A stretch of DNA of 64,000 nucleotides from Hymenobacter sp. BT18 (GCF_012273015.1 NZ_CP050954.1:2892001-2956000); one strand, 5' to 3'; positions 7,048 to 16,391 are shown, counted from the stretch's first letter. Notes: generated from the sequence alone by a model not told the origin. Made by a program: numbers and translations.

Positions 7048-8880
7048 ATGCAAGAGAAAGGCAGCATCTCGATTCACACCGAGAATATCTTTCCCATCAT
7101 CAAGAAATTCCTGTATTCCGACCACGAAATTTTCCTGCGTGAGTTGGTTAGCAACGCCGTTGATGCCACTCAAAAGCTGAAAAGCCTCGGCCAGCTGGGC
7201 GAGTTCAAGGGTGAGCTGGGTGAGCTGAAGGTGAAGGTGAGCGTGGACAAGGACGCCCGCACCATCACCATCTCCGACCGCGGCCTGGGCATGACGGCCG
7301 AGGAAATCAAGAAGTACATCAACCAGATTGCCTTCTCCGGAGCTACCGAGTTTGTGGAGAAGTATAAGGAGAAGGATGCCGCCGCCAAAGACCAGATCAT
7401 CGGACAATTTGGCTTAGGCTTTTACTCGGCATTCATGGTAGCCAAGGAGGTAGAAATATTCTCGAAGAGCTATAAGGATGACACCGAAGGCGCCCACTGG
7501 GTATGTGACGGCAGCACGGAGTTCAGCCTCGAAACCACCGCGAAGGCCGACCGCGGCACCGACGTGGTTCTGCACGTAGCCGAGGACTCCGATGAGTTCC
7601 TGGAAGCAGCGCGACTGAAGGGCATCCTGAACAAATACTGCAAGTTCCTGCCCATCGAAATTGAGTTCGAAGGCACCGTTATCAACCAGACGGCCCCCAT
7701 CTGGACCAAGCAGCCCTCCGAGCTGACCGATGAGGACTACACCAAGTTCTATCAGGAGCTGTATCCTTTCTCGGAGCCGCCGCTGTTCTGGATTCACCTC
7801 AACGTCGATTATCCCTTCAACCTCACGGGTATTCTGTATTTCCCCAAGGTGAAGGATGAGCTGCAATTCCAGCGCAACAAAATCCAGCTGTACTCGCGCC
7901 AGGTGTTCATCACCGATGAGGTGAAGGACGTGGTGCCCGAGTTCCTGATGCTGCTGCACGGCGTGATTGACTCGCCTGATATTCCGCTGAACGTGTCGCG
8001 CTCCTTCCTGCAGGCCGACGCGGCCGTGCGCAAAATCAACACCTACATCACCAAGAAGGTAGCCGACAAGCTGGCCGAGCTTTACCGCAAAGACCGCGCG
8101 GGCTACGAGCAGAAGTGGTCGGACATTGGGCTTTTCGTGAAGTACGGCATGCTCTCCGACGACAAATTCTACGAGAAAGCCAAGGACTTTGCCCTGGTGC
8201 AGAACGTAGCCGGTAAGCTGTTCACGCTGCCCGAGTACCAGGAGTTTGTGCAGGCCAACCAGAAGGACAAGAGCGAGCAGACGGTAGTGCTCTACACCAC
8301 CGACGCCGAAGCCCAGCACGGCTTTGTGCAGGCGGCTCAGGACCGGGGCTACGACGTGTTGGAACTCAACGGCCCGCTCGACTCGCACTTCATTGGGCAG
8401 CTGGAGCAGAAGCTGGAGAAAACCACCTTCAAGCGCGTGGATGCCGATACCATCGGCAAGCTGATTGAAAAGGAGGAAAGCACCGAGAGCGTACTCAGCG
8501 ACGACGACAAAACCAAGCTCCAAGACGTCTACAAAGCGGCCATCAGCAACGAGCAGATGCACGTGCAGGTAGAAGCCCTGTCGCCGCAGGATGCGCCGGT
8601 TATCATCACGCTGCCCGAGTTTATGCGCCGCATGAAGGACATGCAGCGCGCTGGCGGTGGGGGCGGTATGCAAATGTTCGGCTCCCTGCCCGACTCCTAC
8701 ACCGTGAGCGTGAATGCCAACCATCCCATTGCCCAGCGCGTGCTGCAGGCCGAAGGCGAAGCCGGCAGCAAGCTGGCCCGGCAAGCCTTTGATCTGGCGT
8801 TGCTGGCCCAAGGCATGCTAAAAGGCGAGGCCCTGACAGCTTTTGTAAAGCGCAGCGCCGATTTGCTGGCGGCGGAGTAA
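7048..8880 (+). CDS. htpG: Molecular chaperone HtpG (bacterial Hsp90)
   Basis: Hsp90-family ATP-dependent chaperone of 610 residues, near the usual 610-640. The N-terminal GHKL ATPase domain shows ELVSNAVDATQKL (about 32-44, ATP-coordinating Glu and Asn), SDRGLGMT (about 75-82) and IGQFGLGFYSAFMV (about 116-129). The middle domain has the conserved RRVFITD-like YSRQVFITDE and NVSRSFLQ segments, and the C-terminal dimerisation domain ends near FVKRSADLL. It acts in the cytoplasm on folding clients. It is monocistronic, with a good terminator 21 bases after the stop. I saw no TAnnTTTG box just upstream, so it may use a different (stress) promoter; that is inference. Confidence 0.97.
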   Translation: MQEKGSISIHTENIFPIIKKFLYSDHEIFLRELVSNAVDATQKLKSLGQLGEFKGELGELKVKVSVDKDARTITISDRGLGMTAEEIKKYINQIAFSGATEFVEKYKEKDAAAKDQIIGQFGLGFYSAFMVAKEVEIFSKSYKDDTEGAHWVCDGSTEFSLETTAKADRGTDVVLHVAEDSDEFLEAARLKGILNKYCKFLPIEIEFEGTVINQTAPIWTKQPSELTDEDYTKFYQELYPFSEPPLFWIHLNVDYPFNLTGILYFPKVKDELQFQRNKIQLYSRQVFITDEVKDVVPEFLMLLHGVIDSPDIPLNVSRSFLQADAAVRKINTYITKKVADKLAELYRKDRAGYEQKWSDIGLFVKYGMLSDDKFYEKAKDFALVQNVAGKLFTLPEYQEFVQANQKDKSEQTVVLYTTDAEAQHGFVQAAQDRGYDVLELNGPLDSHFIGQLEQKLEKTTFKRVDADTIGKLIEKEESTESVLSDDDKTKLQDVYKAAISNEQMHVQVEALSPQDAPVIITLPEFMRRMKDMQRAGGGGGMQMFGSLPDSYTVSVNANHPIAQRVLQAEGEAGSKLARQAFDLALLAQGMLKGEALTAFVKRSADLLAAE

Positions 8881-8901
8881 CGCTTAATTCCTGAAGTAAT
8901 A

Positions 8902-8938
8902 AAGCCTGCTGTACCTCTAAGGTGCGGCAGGCTTTTTT
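8902..8938 (+). terminator. Rho-independent terminator of htpG
   Basis: The stem AAGCCTGC...GCAGGCTT is followed by a six-T run. It lies just after the htpG stop. Confidence 0.85.
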
Positions 8939-9017
8939 GCGGATTATCCCCTGCAGGCTGGTGCTACCGCGCAACTTCCTACCTTCACTTCCCGCGGCCG
9001 TGGGCACTATCTCCTGA

Positions 9018-9025
9018 TATCTTTG
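9018..9025 (+). promoter_or_regulatory. -7 box TATCTTTG for the MORN lipoprotein gene
   Basis: Exact TAnnTTTG match 34 bases upstream of ATG 9060, giving a predicted leader of about 28 bases. Confidence 0.6.
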
Positions 9026-9059
9026 CGTTTTCCTGCCGTCTGCTATTCCTTTTCTGCCC

Positions 9060-10013
9060 ATGCGCCTGTTTCGTTTGCTGTCTGTCTGGTCGGGGTTGCT
9101 GCTGGGGCTGGGCGCCTGCTCGCCGCAGCTGGTCTCGTTCAATAGTAAGCCCGAGCCACCCGCCAGTCAGAACCGCCTGTCCGATACGCTTACCACCGCC
9201 CGCGACACCGTTGCGGCGCCTTCCCTGGTAGCCAAACGCGCCACGCTCACGAAGGAGCAGGAAAAGCAGGCCAAGGAAAAGGAGAAAACGGCTCAGCGGA
9301 AGCCCAAAAAGAAGAAGAGCCTGTTCCTGGGTGAAAGAATCAAGAAAGGCTATACCAAATCGGGCCCCAAAGGGAAAAACCAGGTCATCGAAATCTTCTA
9401 CTACCTCAAGACCTTCCAGCAGCCCAACGCCTACGCTCCGGCCCGCTATTACTTCAATCCGCGTAAGAAGAAGATCTTCAAGGCTTCCACGGAGCTGGAT
9501 CCGGCCGTCGATAAAGTGCTGCACGGCCCCTACAAGAAGCTGCAGGGCGGTAAAGTCGTTGAAACGGGTTACTACGCCCTGGGAACCCGGCACCTGCGCT
9601 GGGAGCGTTACAACAAGGACAACGTGCTCCTGAACAAGGTGCACTATGAAATGGGCTTCCCCCGGGATGCGGTCATTACCTATTACGACGGGGAGCAAAA
9701 GCTGATTAAGGAAGTTATTCCTTACCTGAACGGCAAGCTCGAAGGCGACTACGTGCGCTACCTCGAAAACGGGCAGCGGGACTGGGAAGGGCAGTTTGAA
9801 AATGGCAAGAAAGTAGGGGAGTGGACCAAGTACTGGGGATTCCGCAACCGCCGCCACTACGTGTACCAATACGGCGAATCGGGTTACGACCCGGAAGTAA
9901 CGACTCCGGAGCTCGTGAAGGAATATAACCGCAATGCCGTGCTTGTTTTCGAGAAGGACAAGCTGGATAACCGCGACAAGCCCGACAATTCCCGTCCCGG
10001 GGCCCGCAACTAG
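9060..10013 (+). CDS. Lipoprotein with MORN-type repeats
   Basis: Lipoprotein of 317 residues: signal peptide with lipobox LGAC (Cys20), a low-complexity Lys/Glu-rich segment (about 60-95, KEQEKQAKEKEKTAQRKPKK), then a globular half. Residues about 145-270 contain repeated 'G-x-YxxGxRxGxW' style units: HGPYKKLQGGKVVETGYY, LNGKLEGDYVRYLENGQ and WEGQFENGKKVGEWTKYW. These are the MORN / toxin_WDSY-like repeats seen in many Bacteroidota surface lipoproteins. MORN repeats usually mediate protein or membrane contacts; no enzyme motif is visible. The gene has its own -7 box. It converges on yraN with a 12-base gap. Confidence 0.75.
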   Translation: MRLFRLLSVWSGLLLGLGACSPQLVSFNSKPEPPASQNRLSDTLTTARDTVAAPSLVAKRATLTKEQEKQAKEKEKTAQRKPKKKKSLFLGERIKKGYTKSGPKGKNQVIEIFYYLKTFQQPNAYAPARYYFNPRKKKIFKASTELDPAVDKVLHGPYKKLQGGKVVETGYYALGTRHLRWERYNKDNVLLNKVHYEMGFPRDAVITYYDGEQKLIKEVIPYLNGKLEGDYVRYLENGQRDWEGQFENGKKVGEWTKYWGFRNRRHYVYQYGESGYDPEVTTPELVKEYNRNAVLVFEKDKLDNRDKPDNSRPGARN

Positions 10014-10025
10014 CCAAGCCGCCCG

Positions 10026-10385
10026 CTAGGCAAAGGCATCTTCGAAATGCTCGATCTGAAAGCCCTGCCCAGTCTGCGTTAGCGCCAGAATATCAAAGCG
10101 GATGTCGCCGGTCCAGCCAAGCTCTTCCTGAAGCTGCTCCGCGGCCAGCCGGAAGAGCTGCTGCTTACGCGCGGTGACAAACGTTTCGGGGTAGCCGTAC
10201 TGCGTGCCGGAGCGGGCCTTGACTTCCACAAACACCAGCAGATCCGCTTCATACTGCACTATCAGATCTACTTCCGCCCGCCGGTAGCGGTAGCCCCGGT
10301 GCAGCACCACGTAACCGCGCTGCTGCAGAAAATCGGCCGCGGCTTGCTCGCCCGCAGCCCCAAGCTGGTGAGCCGCACAACTCAT
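10026..10385 (-). CDS. YraN family (UPF0102) endonuclease-like protein
   Basis: Protein of 119 residues, the normal length. It carries the family pattern GxxGExxAxxxLxxxGYxxLxRxxR (LGAAGEQAAADFLQQRGYVV), then AEVDLIVQYEADLLVFVEVKARS, in which the D, E-x-K residues form the nuclease-like core, and a late RFDILAL strand. The fold is that of Holliday-junction resolvases and restriction endonucleases. The cellular role is not settled in the family. It is divergent from lipB across 195 bases. Confidence 0.93.
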   Translation of the reverse strand: MSCAAHQLGAAGEQAAADFLQQRGYVVLHRGYRYRRAEVDLIVQYEADLLVFVEVKARSGTQYGYPETFVTARKQQLFRLAAEQLQEELGWTGDIRFDILALTQTGQGFQIEHFEDAFA

Positions 10386-10446
10386 TGGTAAAGGGCCACA
10401 GGCAGAGAATACACAGGAGCAAAGGGAAGGTTGGAGCTAAATCTAG

Positions 10447-10454
10447 TACCTTTG
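10447..10454 (+). promoter_or_regulatory. -7 box TACCTTTG upstream of lipB
   Basis: Exact TAnnTTTG match. It would give a leader of about 120 bases before ATG 10581, longer than for most genes here, so a second promoter or a leader element is possible. No known riboswitch was recognised in the leader. Confidence 0.5.
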
Positions 10455-10580
10455 CGGAGAATTTAGCCTGCGTCCAACAATCAGGTGCCTGGTTAAACTG
10501 CCTGAGTAACCGTTGTTTCGGTTGCCGAAAGCAGCGTCCTTGCGCTACCTGACCGACAGCAGGCCTTACCTTTCCTTCGC

Positions 10581-11381
10581 ATGGATTCTCAGCTTACCAC
10601 CTGCGTATCGGGCCCTGCTGCCGCCTCGGATGCTTCGCTCCAGGCTGCCGCCGGGCAAGCCGGCCAAAACCGGGTGGTGCGCCTAGAACAAATGGGCTTG
10701 GTGCCTTACCAAACGGCGTGGGACTACCAGGAGACCTTGTTGGCGGCCACTTTGGCCATCAAAACCCAGAACCGGCTGGTTGCTGAGGCCGGCCAGCTCC
10801 TGGCGCCCACCCCTAATCATCTGTTGCTCTGTCAGCATCCACCCGTGTACACCTTGGGGAAAAGCGGCAAGCCCGAGCATCTGTTGCTCGATGAGCAGGG
10901 GCTGCAGGCGCACGGGGCCACGTTTCACCGCATCAACCGTGGGGGCGATATTACCTACCACGGCCCCGGCCAGCTGGTAGGCTACCCCATCCTCGACCTC
11001 GAAAACTTCTTCACGGATATCCACCGCTACCTGCGGGTGCTGGAAGAAGCCGTCATTCTCCTGCTGGCGGAATATGGGTTGCGGGCGGGCCGCATAGCCG
11101 GGCTTACCGGCGTCTGGCTTGATTTTGAAGAAGGGGCCGCCAACCCGCGTAAAATCTGTGCGCTGGGCGTGAAGTGCAGCCGTTGGGTAACCATGCATGG
11201 CTTCGCCCTCAACGTGAACACCGACCTGTCCTACTTCGGCTACATCGTGCCCTGCGGTATTACCGACAAGGCCGTAACCTCCATGCAGCAGGAGCTCGGC
11301 CGGGAAGTTTCCCTGCCGGAGGTAGAAAACCGGCTGCTGCCGCACTTAGCCACGCTACTGGGGGCGGAATACGTAGCCTGA
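10581..11381 (+). CDS. lipB: Octanoyltransferase LipB
   Basis: Lipoyl(octanoyl) transferase of 266 residues. It moves octanoyl from octanoyl-ACP to lipoyl domains of 2-oxoacid dehydrogenases and GcvH. Visible motifs are HPPVYTLGKSG (86-96), RGGDITYHGPGQ (120-131), the Lys191 region RKICALGVKCSRWVTMHG, and the acyl-thioester cysteine Cys225 in IVPCGI. The first 30 residues (Ala/Gly/Ser-rich) are an extension beyond the usual start, and a later start near VVRLEQMG would also fit the family; no ATG sits there. The hypothetical gene at 11389 follows by 7 bases and is probably cotranscribed. Confidence 0.95.
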   Translation: MDSQLTTCVSGPAAASDASLQAAAGQAGQNRVVRLEQMGLVPYQTAWDYQETLLAATLAIKTQNRLVAEAGQLLAPTPNHLLLCQHPPVYTLGKSGKPEHLLLDEQGLQAHGATFHRINRGGDITYHGPGQLVGYPILDLENFFTDIHRYLRVLEEAVILLLAEYGLRAGRIAGLTGVWLDFEEGAANPRKICALGVKCSRWVTMHGFALNVNTDLSYFGYIVPCGITDKAVTSMQQELGREVSLPEVENRLLPHLATLLGAEYVA

Positions 11382-11388
11382 ACATCGT

Positions 11389-11805
11389 ATGAAAGAAGAC
11401 ATTCAGTTTGATCCGGTAGAGGGAGTAGCCGTAGCCGTAGTGCCCGACGAGAGTATCCTGACTGAATCCGGAGAAGCCGGCTGGCAGGTGTACCTGCTCA
11501 ACTATAACGACTACGCCCTGCATAACGTCATTGTGAATTCTAATGGCTATGGCGTGCTACCCAACGGGGAGGCGGTGCGCACTTCCACGCTGCGGCACGT
11601 GATGTTGGAAGTGCCCGCCCAGAGCGCCGTACCCATTGAGCCTCTGGACCCCGCGCTGTTTGCCCTCAACAACCAGTACTGGGTAAGCTACTACCGGGGC
11701 ACGCAGATTTTCGACAAGAAATACATTTTCGTGCCTGACTCCCTTGTTCCTGAAAACCTTGTTCACATTGCGTTGCTCAACCAGCAAGGCATTCTACACC
11801 ACTAA
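11389..11805 (+). CDS. Conserved hypothetical protein downstream of lipB
   Basis: Soluble protein of 138 residues with no signal peptide or membrane segment. It is acidic and beta-rich, with the pattern WQVYLLNYNDYALHNVIVNS, then LRHVMLEVPAQSAVPIEPLD, then QYWVSYYRGTQIFDKKYIFVPDS. I recall similar small proteins in Bacteroidota genomes, annotated only as hypothetical. It starts 7 bases after lipB, so translation is probably coupled. No function can be assigned. Confidence 0.7.
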   Translation: MKEDIQFDPVEGVAVAVVPDESILTESGEAGWQVYLLNYNDYALHNVIVNSNGYGVLPNGEAVRTSTLRHVMLEVPAQSAVPIEPLDPALFALNNQYWVSYYRGTQIFDKKYIFVPDSLVPENLVHIALLNQQGILHH

Positions 11806-11874
11806 GTAAAGCAGCTGCCAGTGCCTACCCTGCTGCTGTCATTGGCGTAAATGCTGTACTTTGAGCGCTGATCT

Positions 11875-12930
11875 ATGAATCCAATCGGTATTTCCCTGGG
11901 CCTCTCTTTTTTGTGGGCATTTTTGGTGTCACTCTTTGCGGTGCCATCCATCATCTACATTGCCCACCTCAAAAACATGCTCGACACGCCCAACGTGCGG
12001 ACCGTGCATGAGTCGCTGACGCCGCGCTTGGGCGGGGTGGCGGTATTTGCCGGGTTCATGTCGGCCCTTACCATCTTTGCCAACCTCGGCAACGGCGTGC
12101 AGCAGCTTCTGGCCGGGTGCATTATCCTGTTCTTCGTAGGGCTGAAGGATGACCTAGTGAGCATTTCCGTGTCCAAAAAGTTTGTCGGCCAGCTGCTCGC
12201 CACTGGCGTGGTCATGATCATGGCGGATATCCGCCTGACTTCATTTCAGGGCATTCTGGGCATTTACGAGCTGCCCATCGGCATTAGCTACGCCTTCACT
12301 TTTTTCGTGATTGTGGGCATCACCAACGCCATCAACCTGATTGATGGCCTCGACGGACTGGCCGGCAGCATTGTCCTGATCATCGTCAGCACATTTGGGT
12401 ACTACTTCTACCGCTACGGCGGCCCCAACTACAGCAACTACGCCTTTGTTTCTATCTGCGTGATTGGCGGGATGCTCGGGTTTCTGCGGTACAACTTTCA
12501 CCGGGCCACCATTTTCATGGGCGACACCGGGTCGTTGGTGTGCGGTTTCATCGTGTCCTTCCTGACCATTCAGTTTATTGAGATGCAGCAGCCATTTCCC
12601 ACTTCCGCGCCGTCGGTAGCGGTGGGGGTGCTGTTTGTGCCGTTGTTCGATACCATCCGCGTCTTTATCGTGCGCATGATGGCGGGCCGCTCGCCCTTCT
12701 CGCCCGATAAAAACCACATTCACCACCGCATTCTGGCCATGGGCTTTCAACAAATCAGCACGGTGATGCTACTGGCCTTGCTCAATCTCATTGTTATCCT
12801 GTTTGTCATCAACTTTGCCTACTTAGGCAATACCTGGCTTATTGGCGGCCTGGTGGTTTTTTCGCTGGGTTTGAGCGTGTTTCTGGGCGTATACCACAGC
12901 CGCAGCAGCCGGCAGCGGGTAGCGTCCTAG
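11875..12930 (+). CDS. WecA/TagO-type undecaprenyl-phosphate sugar-1-phosphate transferase
   Basis: Polytopic membrane protein of 351 residues in the MraY-like GT4 family. It transfers GlcNAc-1-phosphate, or a related sugar phosphate, to undecaprenyl phosphate at the cytoplasmic face to start polysaccharide or O-antigen synthesis. Motifs: TPRLGG near 48, the DD pair in VGLKDDLVSIS (about 89-99), NLIDGLDGLAGS (about 149-160), MGDTGSLVCG (about 218-227) and the late HIHHR (about 281-285). About ten membrane segments are visible. Family members include WecA, TagO and RgpG; the exact sugar cannot be told. A TACTTTG sequence at 11857-11863 could be a shortened -7 box. Confidence 0.9.
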   Translation: MNPIGISLGLSFLWAFLVSLFAVPSIIYIAHLKNMLDTPNVRTVHESLTPRLGGVAVFAGFMSALTIFANLGNGVQQLLAGCIILFFVGLKDDLVSISVSKKFVGQLLATGVVMIMADIRLTSFQGILGIYELPIGISYAFTFFVIVGITNAINLIDGLDGLAGSIVLIIVSTFGYYFYRYGGPNYSNYAFVSICVIGGMLGFLRYNFHRATIFMGDTGSLVCGFIVSFLTIQFIEMQQPFPTSAPSVAVGVLFVPLFDTIRVFIVRMMAGRSPFSPDKNHIHHRILAMGFQQISTVMLLALLNLIVILFVINFAYLGNTWLIGGLVVFSLGLSVFLGVYHSRSSRQRVAS

Positions 12931-12945
12931 CCTCACAGGCATACA

Positions 12946-14115
12946 GTGCGACAGATGCGGTGGCAGAGCTTGCTCGTAGCGTTGGTTGGGGTAGTCTGGC
13001 TGGCTATTCGCCCCGGCTATGCCGCCGAATACCGTCCCTTGCCACCTCCGCCCCACGCCGGCTTATCCAGTGACTGGTTGATCTATAATCGGGCGCAAAA
13101 CCGGCTTACGCTCTATCTTTCCGGGTACCATCAGCCCCGCCGGGCCTATTACCAGTGGGTCACGCTTCAGGCCGATAAACCGACGGTCATTTCCTTCACC
13201 GCGCATCAGCACCTGAGCCTGTTTCTGGATAACAAGCTGGTGTATACTGCGCCGGCGGCTGGTTCCTACCGCTTGGATCTTGCCAAGCTCCTGCCCCTGA
13301 CCAGTGCGCCTACTAGGCATCTGCTGTGCATCTGGCACCCGGAAATTCCGCCCGCCTACACTTCCTTCGTCGATGCAGCCCCGCTGCATGTTACCAAAGC
13401 CACTGAGGCAGTTGCTCCGTTGCTGCCGCAGGAGCGGGTTCCCGGGCACCACAATGCCTATGTCTGCTTTCTGCTGCTGCTGGGGCTGCTCTATGGTGGG
13501 GTGCGGGTTACTTATCGCCCGGGCTTCAGCCGGATATATGAGTTGAAAAGCTTTCTGAGCAGTTCTGCTGATCAGGACTTTCTCATCAAGCCTACGGCCA
13601 CCTGGCTCAACTTGGCGCTTATTCTGGTTTTCTCACTGTCGTTTGCCCTGATTCTGGTGGCGGTCCACACCAGCCTGCAGGACGCCCTGATTTTGCGGCA
13701 AATTTTCAACGTGCCCGAGTCGGCCATCGTCGTACGCATCCTTTTGTACACCGGGCTGGTTTTTGGCTTCGTCCTGCTCAAATACCCCTATTTATATATC
13801 ATGGGGTACATCTTTGATGTCATTCCCGTAGTGACGGTGCAGTACCGGGAATTCGTTCGTACCATCCTGCTAATCGGGTTGGTCCTGCCTTTCGTAGTGG
13901 TGCTTTACCTGACGCTGAACGTGGCCGCGCCGGTTACAGTGTTGTGGATATCCAATGGCGTGATTGCCTTTTTGTTACTGGCCACGGTGGGGCGTATTGC
14001 CCTGACGCTACACCGCAAATCGTCCCTACTGAATCTGCATTTGTTTTCGTACCTTTGCGCCACGGAAGTGATACCGCTCATTATCCTCTTAAAGCTTATT
14101 GTTTTTGCCTATTAA
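12946..14115 (+). CDS. DUF4271 membrane protein
   Basis: Protein of 389 residues. The first codon of this frame is GTG 12946 (VRQMRW); ATG 12955, three codons later, is a good alternative. It has a signal-like segment (SLLVALVGVVWLAIRPGYA), a periplasmic region of about 130 residues, then at least six membrane segments (about 168-187, 224-245, 263-283, 308-330, 333-352, 372-388). The second half matches the DUF4271 type, with SSADQDFLIKP and CATEVIPLIILLKLI. The function is unknown. DUF4271 immediately before hemD, as here, is an arrangement I recognise from Bacteroidota. Confidence 0.8.
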   Translation: MRQMRWQSLLVALVGVVWLAIRPGYAAEYRPLPPPPHAGLSSDWLIYNRAQNRLTLYLSGYHQPRRAYYQWVTLQADKPTVISFTAHQHLSLFLDNKLVYTAPAAGSYRLDLAKLLPLTSAPTRHLLCIWHPEIPPAYTSFVDAAPLHVTKATEAVAPLLPQERVPGHHNAYVCFLLLLGLLYGGVRVTYRPGFSRIYELKSFLSSSADQDFLIKPTATWLNLALILVFSLSFALILVAVHTSLQDALILRQIFNVPESAIVVRILLYTGLVFGFVLLKYPYLYIMGYIFDVIPVVTVQYREFVRTILLIGLVLPFVVVLYLTLNVAAPVTVLWISNGVIAFLLLATVGRIALTLHRKSSLLNLHLFSYLCATEVIPLIILLKLIVFAY

Positions 14116-14209
14116 AGGGCTTTTTGCACGGTTTTAGCGAAGCGCTGACCTCTCCTTCCTCTTCCTTTTTCCTCTCCTTTATTGCCTAGTCTTACCTTTT
14201 TTTCTTACC

Positions 14210-15028
14210 ATGGCCGATAGCAAAGAGCAACCGGGAACTGGCCGTCACGCAAAGCGCATTGCGAGCATACTGGTCACCCAGCCCAAGCCGACAGGAGATG
14301 TATCACCGTATTTTGCCATTGCGGAGAAATACGGCATTAAAGTAGATTTTCGGGAATTCATTCAGGTTGATCCGGTTTCCTATAAGGACTTCCGGAAGGA
14401 AAAGGTGAACATTCTCGAACATACGGCCGTCATCTTCACCAGCCGCAACGCCGTCGACCATTTCTTCCGTATCTGCCAGGAAGCGAAGATTGAAATGCCA
14501 GCGGAGATGAAGTACTTCTGTATTTCGGAACAAACGGCCAACTACCTGCAGAAGTACATTGTGTTACGTAAGCGTAAGCTGTTTGTCGGCCAGCGCACGG
14601 CTGTTGATCTGTTTGAGGTTATTAAAAAGCATAAGGGAGAGAAGTTTCTGTACCCGTGCTCCGATATCCGGAAGGACGATATTCCGGAGTTTATGCGCGC
14701 CAATAACTTCAAATTCACGGAGGCCGTTATTTACCGCACGGTAGCCAGCGACCTGTCCGATCTGTCGGATGTGAAGTACGACTGCATTGCGTTCTTCAGC
14801 CCTTCAGGTATCAGCTCGCTCTTTATCAACTTCCCCGATTTCACTCAGAACGGTACGCGCATTGCCGCATTTGGCCCTACTACCGCCAAAGCGGTACTGG
14901 ATGCCGGCCTGGAGTTGGATATCCAGGCTCCGCACCCCAATGCTCCATCCATGACCGGCGCCATCGAGCAGTATATCCTCCTGCACGGAGGGGCACAAGC
15001 CAGTGCAAAGGCAAAGTCAACTAAATAG
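14210..15028 (+). CDS. hemD: Uroporphyrinogen-III synthase
   Basis: Cytoplasmic protein of 272 residues, the Bacteroidota type of HemD, which cyclises and inverts ring D of hydroxymethylbilane to give uroporphyrinogen III for haem and sirohaem. Visible landmarks are AVIFTSRNAVDHFFR (about 75-90), YPCSDIRKDDIPEFM (about 147-161), YRTVASDLSD and CIAFFSPSGISSLF (about 199-212), and IAAFGPTTAKAVLDAGL (about 222-238), the two Rossmann-like halves of the fold. The N-terminal ITVTQPxP-like LVTQPKPTGDVSPYF is characteristic of this subgroup. Other hem genes are not in the window. Confidence 0.88.
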   Translation: MADSKEQPGTGRHAKRIASILVTQPKPTGDVSPYFAIAEKYGIKVDFREFIQVDPVSYKDFRKEKVNILEHTAVIFTSRNAVDHFFRICQEAKIEMPAEMKYFCISEQTANYLQKYIVLRKRKLFVGQRTAVDLFEVIKKHKGEKFLYPCSDIRKDDIPEFMRANNFKFTEAVIYRTVASDLSDLSDVKYDCIAFFSPSGISSLFINFPDFTQNGTRIAAFGPTTAKAVLDAGLELDIQAPHPNAPSMTGAIEQYILLHGGAQASAKAKSTK

Positions 15029-15097
15029 ACTAACTATCGGTATTATCCGTTGAAGAGTGGGTCAACAGCTCCTAATTAGTGTAATGACCTTTTTCGT

Positions 15098-15105
15098 TAC
15101 ATTTG
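15098..15105 (+). promoter_or_regulatory. -7 box TACATTTG upstream of the PorP/SprF gene
   Basis: Exact TAnnTTTG match 54 bases upstream of ATG 15160. Confidence 0.55.
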
Positions 15106-15159
15106 GAAGAGCTGCCTTGTCCCACTCTGCATTTAACCCGCTTCTATTAAAACACAATT

Positions 15160-16155
15160 ATGAGGGTTCCGGTACTGGTTAGTATGCTGCTAGGCTTAGC
15201 AGCCGGCTCTGCTGTAGCCCAGCAACAGCCGCAGTTTACGCACTACGGTTTCAATGGAATGTACCTGAATCCCGGCTATGCCGGTGTGAAAGGCTACGGC
15301 GAAATTTCCACGATTGGCCGCTACCAGTACTTGGGCTACCAGGCTACCCTGCCCGAAGACCAGGGCGGGTCTCCCCAGACTTATCTGCTCTCGGCTACGG
15401 TCCCGGTGAAGTTTCTGCACGGTGGTGTGGGTGGGGTTTTGTACCGCGACCGAATTGCTGAAACCAAAATCACCACGGCTACTCTTTCGTATGCGTATCA
15501 CCTGAAGGTAGGAGAGGGTACGCTGGGTATTGGGGTGCAGGGATTGTATACGCACCTGGGCAAGGGGACTTACCGCCCTGCCGAGCCCAACGACCCGGCC
15601 ATTCCCAGTGAAAGTGCCGACCGCAAGTTCGACGTGGGCACTGGGGTTTGGTATGAGTCAGAGAAGCTCTACGCAGGGTTGAGCGTGAATAACCTGCTGC
15701 GGGCGCAATACCGATTTCAGAATGTAAACGGGAATGATTCCTCTTCCGTAACAGGGGAAAATCACGCCTATCTCACCCTGGGCTATAATATTGAGCTCAC
15801 GCCTTCCGTTGTGGTCACACCCACTGCGCTGGTGAAGATGGTGTTGCCGGGCAAGGTTGGGGATTCGGGGAAATTCTCGCAGAAAAGTACGTCGTTTGAG
15901 TTGGGAGGCCGGGCCACGTTGGATGATAAATACTGGGCAGGACTTGGCTACCGGTTTCAGGAGTCGTTTCAGGGAATGTTGGGCGCAAGCTTTACAAAGG
16001 ACAATGCGCTGAGGGTGGGGTACGCTTTTGATTTTATTGCATTTAATCAAGAAGCGCGTGCGTTTAGCTCACATGAAATTATGCTGTCCTACCGCCTGCC
16101 GCGGCCAGCAGCCACTGTTCGGCCCGCCATCCGTACACCCCGCTACAGTTTCTGA
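15160..16155 (+). CDS. PorP/SprF family T9SS outer-membrane protein
   Basis: Protein of 331 residues with signal peptide MRVPVLVSMLLGLAAGSAVA and cleavage before QQQPQFTHYGFN. The QQxxxFTQYMFNxxxxNPAYAG start is the hallmark of PorP/SprF proteins; here it reads PQFTHYGFNGMYLNPGYAG. The rest is an outer-membrane barrel with a C-terminal SHEIMLSYRLP strand. PorP-like proteins anchor cell-surface partners and work with the T9SS; SprF is needed for SprB export. It lies 236 bases before gldK, which has its own promoter. It is a good candidate for the PorP component of the adjacent system. Confidence 0.9.
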   Translation: MRVPVLVSMLLGLAAGSAVAQQQPQFTHYGFNGMYLNPGYAGVKGYGEISTIGRYQYLGYQATLPEDQGGSPQTYLLSATVPVKFLHGGVGGVLYRDRIAETKITTATLSYAYHLKVGEGTLGIGVQGLYTHLGKGTYRPAEPNDPAIPSESADRKFDVGTGVWYESEKLYAGLSVNNLLRAQYRFQNVNGNDSSSVTGENHAYLTLGYNIELTPSVVVTPTALVKMVLPGKVGDSGKFSQKSTSFELGGRATLDDKYWAGLGYRFQESFQGMLGASFTKDNALRVGYAFDFIAFNQEARAFSSHEIMLSYRLPRPAATVRPAIRTPRYSF

Positions 16156-16300
16156 TAAGCTGCTTTCAAAAGGGCTTTTTTGGTCCTAGAACGTCATTTG
16201 ACTATCTTTTGCTTTCTGCTTTTAAATGATGCTGACCCCCTTCGTTTTAACCCGCATAAAGCGCCATTCACGGGTAGCTAAGCGAAGTTGAACGAAATAC

Positions 16301-16331
16301 TTGCGTACATGCGTTCAACGCATTAAATTTG
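16301..16331 (+). promoter_or_regulatory. Promoter of the gldKLMN operon
   Basis: A -33 TTG (16301-16303), a 20-base spacer and TAAATTTG (16324-16331) form a complete Bacteroidota promoter. The predicted start near 16338 gives a leader of about 54 bases to ATG 16392 and rules out the longer frame beginning at 16329. Confidence 0.75.
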
Positions 16332-16391
16332 CCTGCTGCAAAAATTGTAATCTTTGGGTATCGCGCCTCACAAGTCTTTCGCTTCCGGACT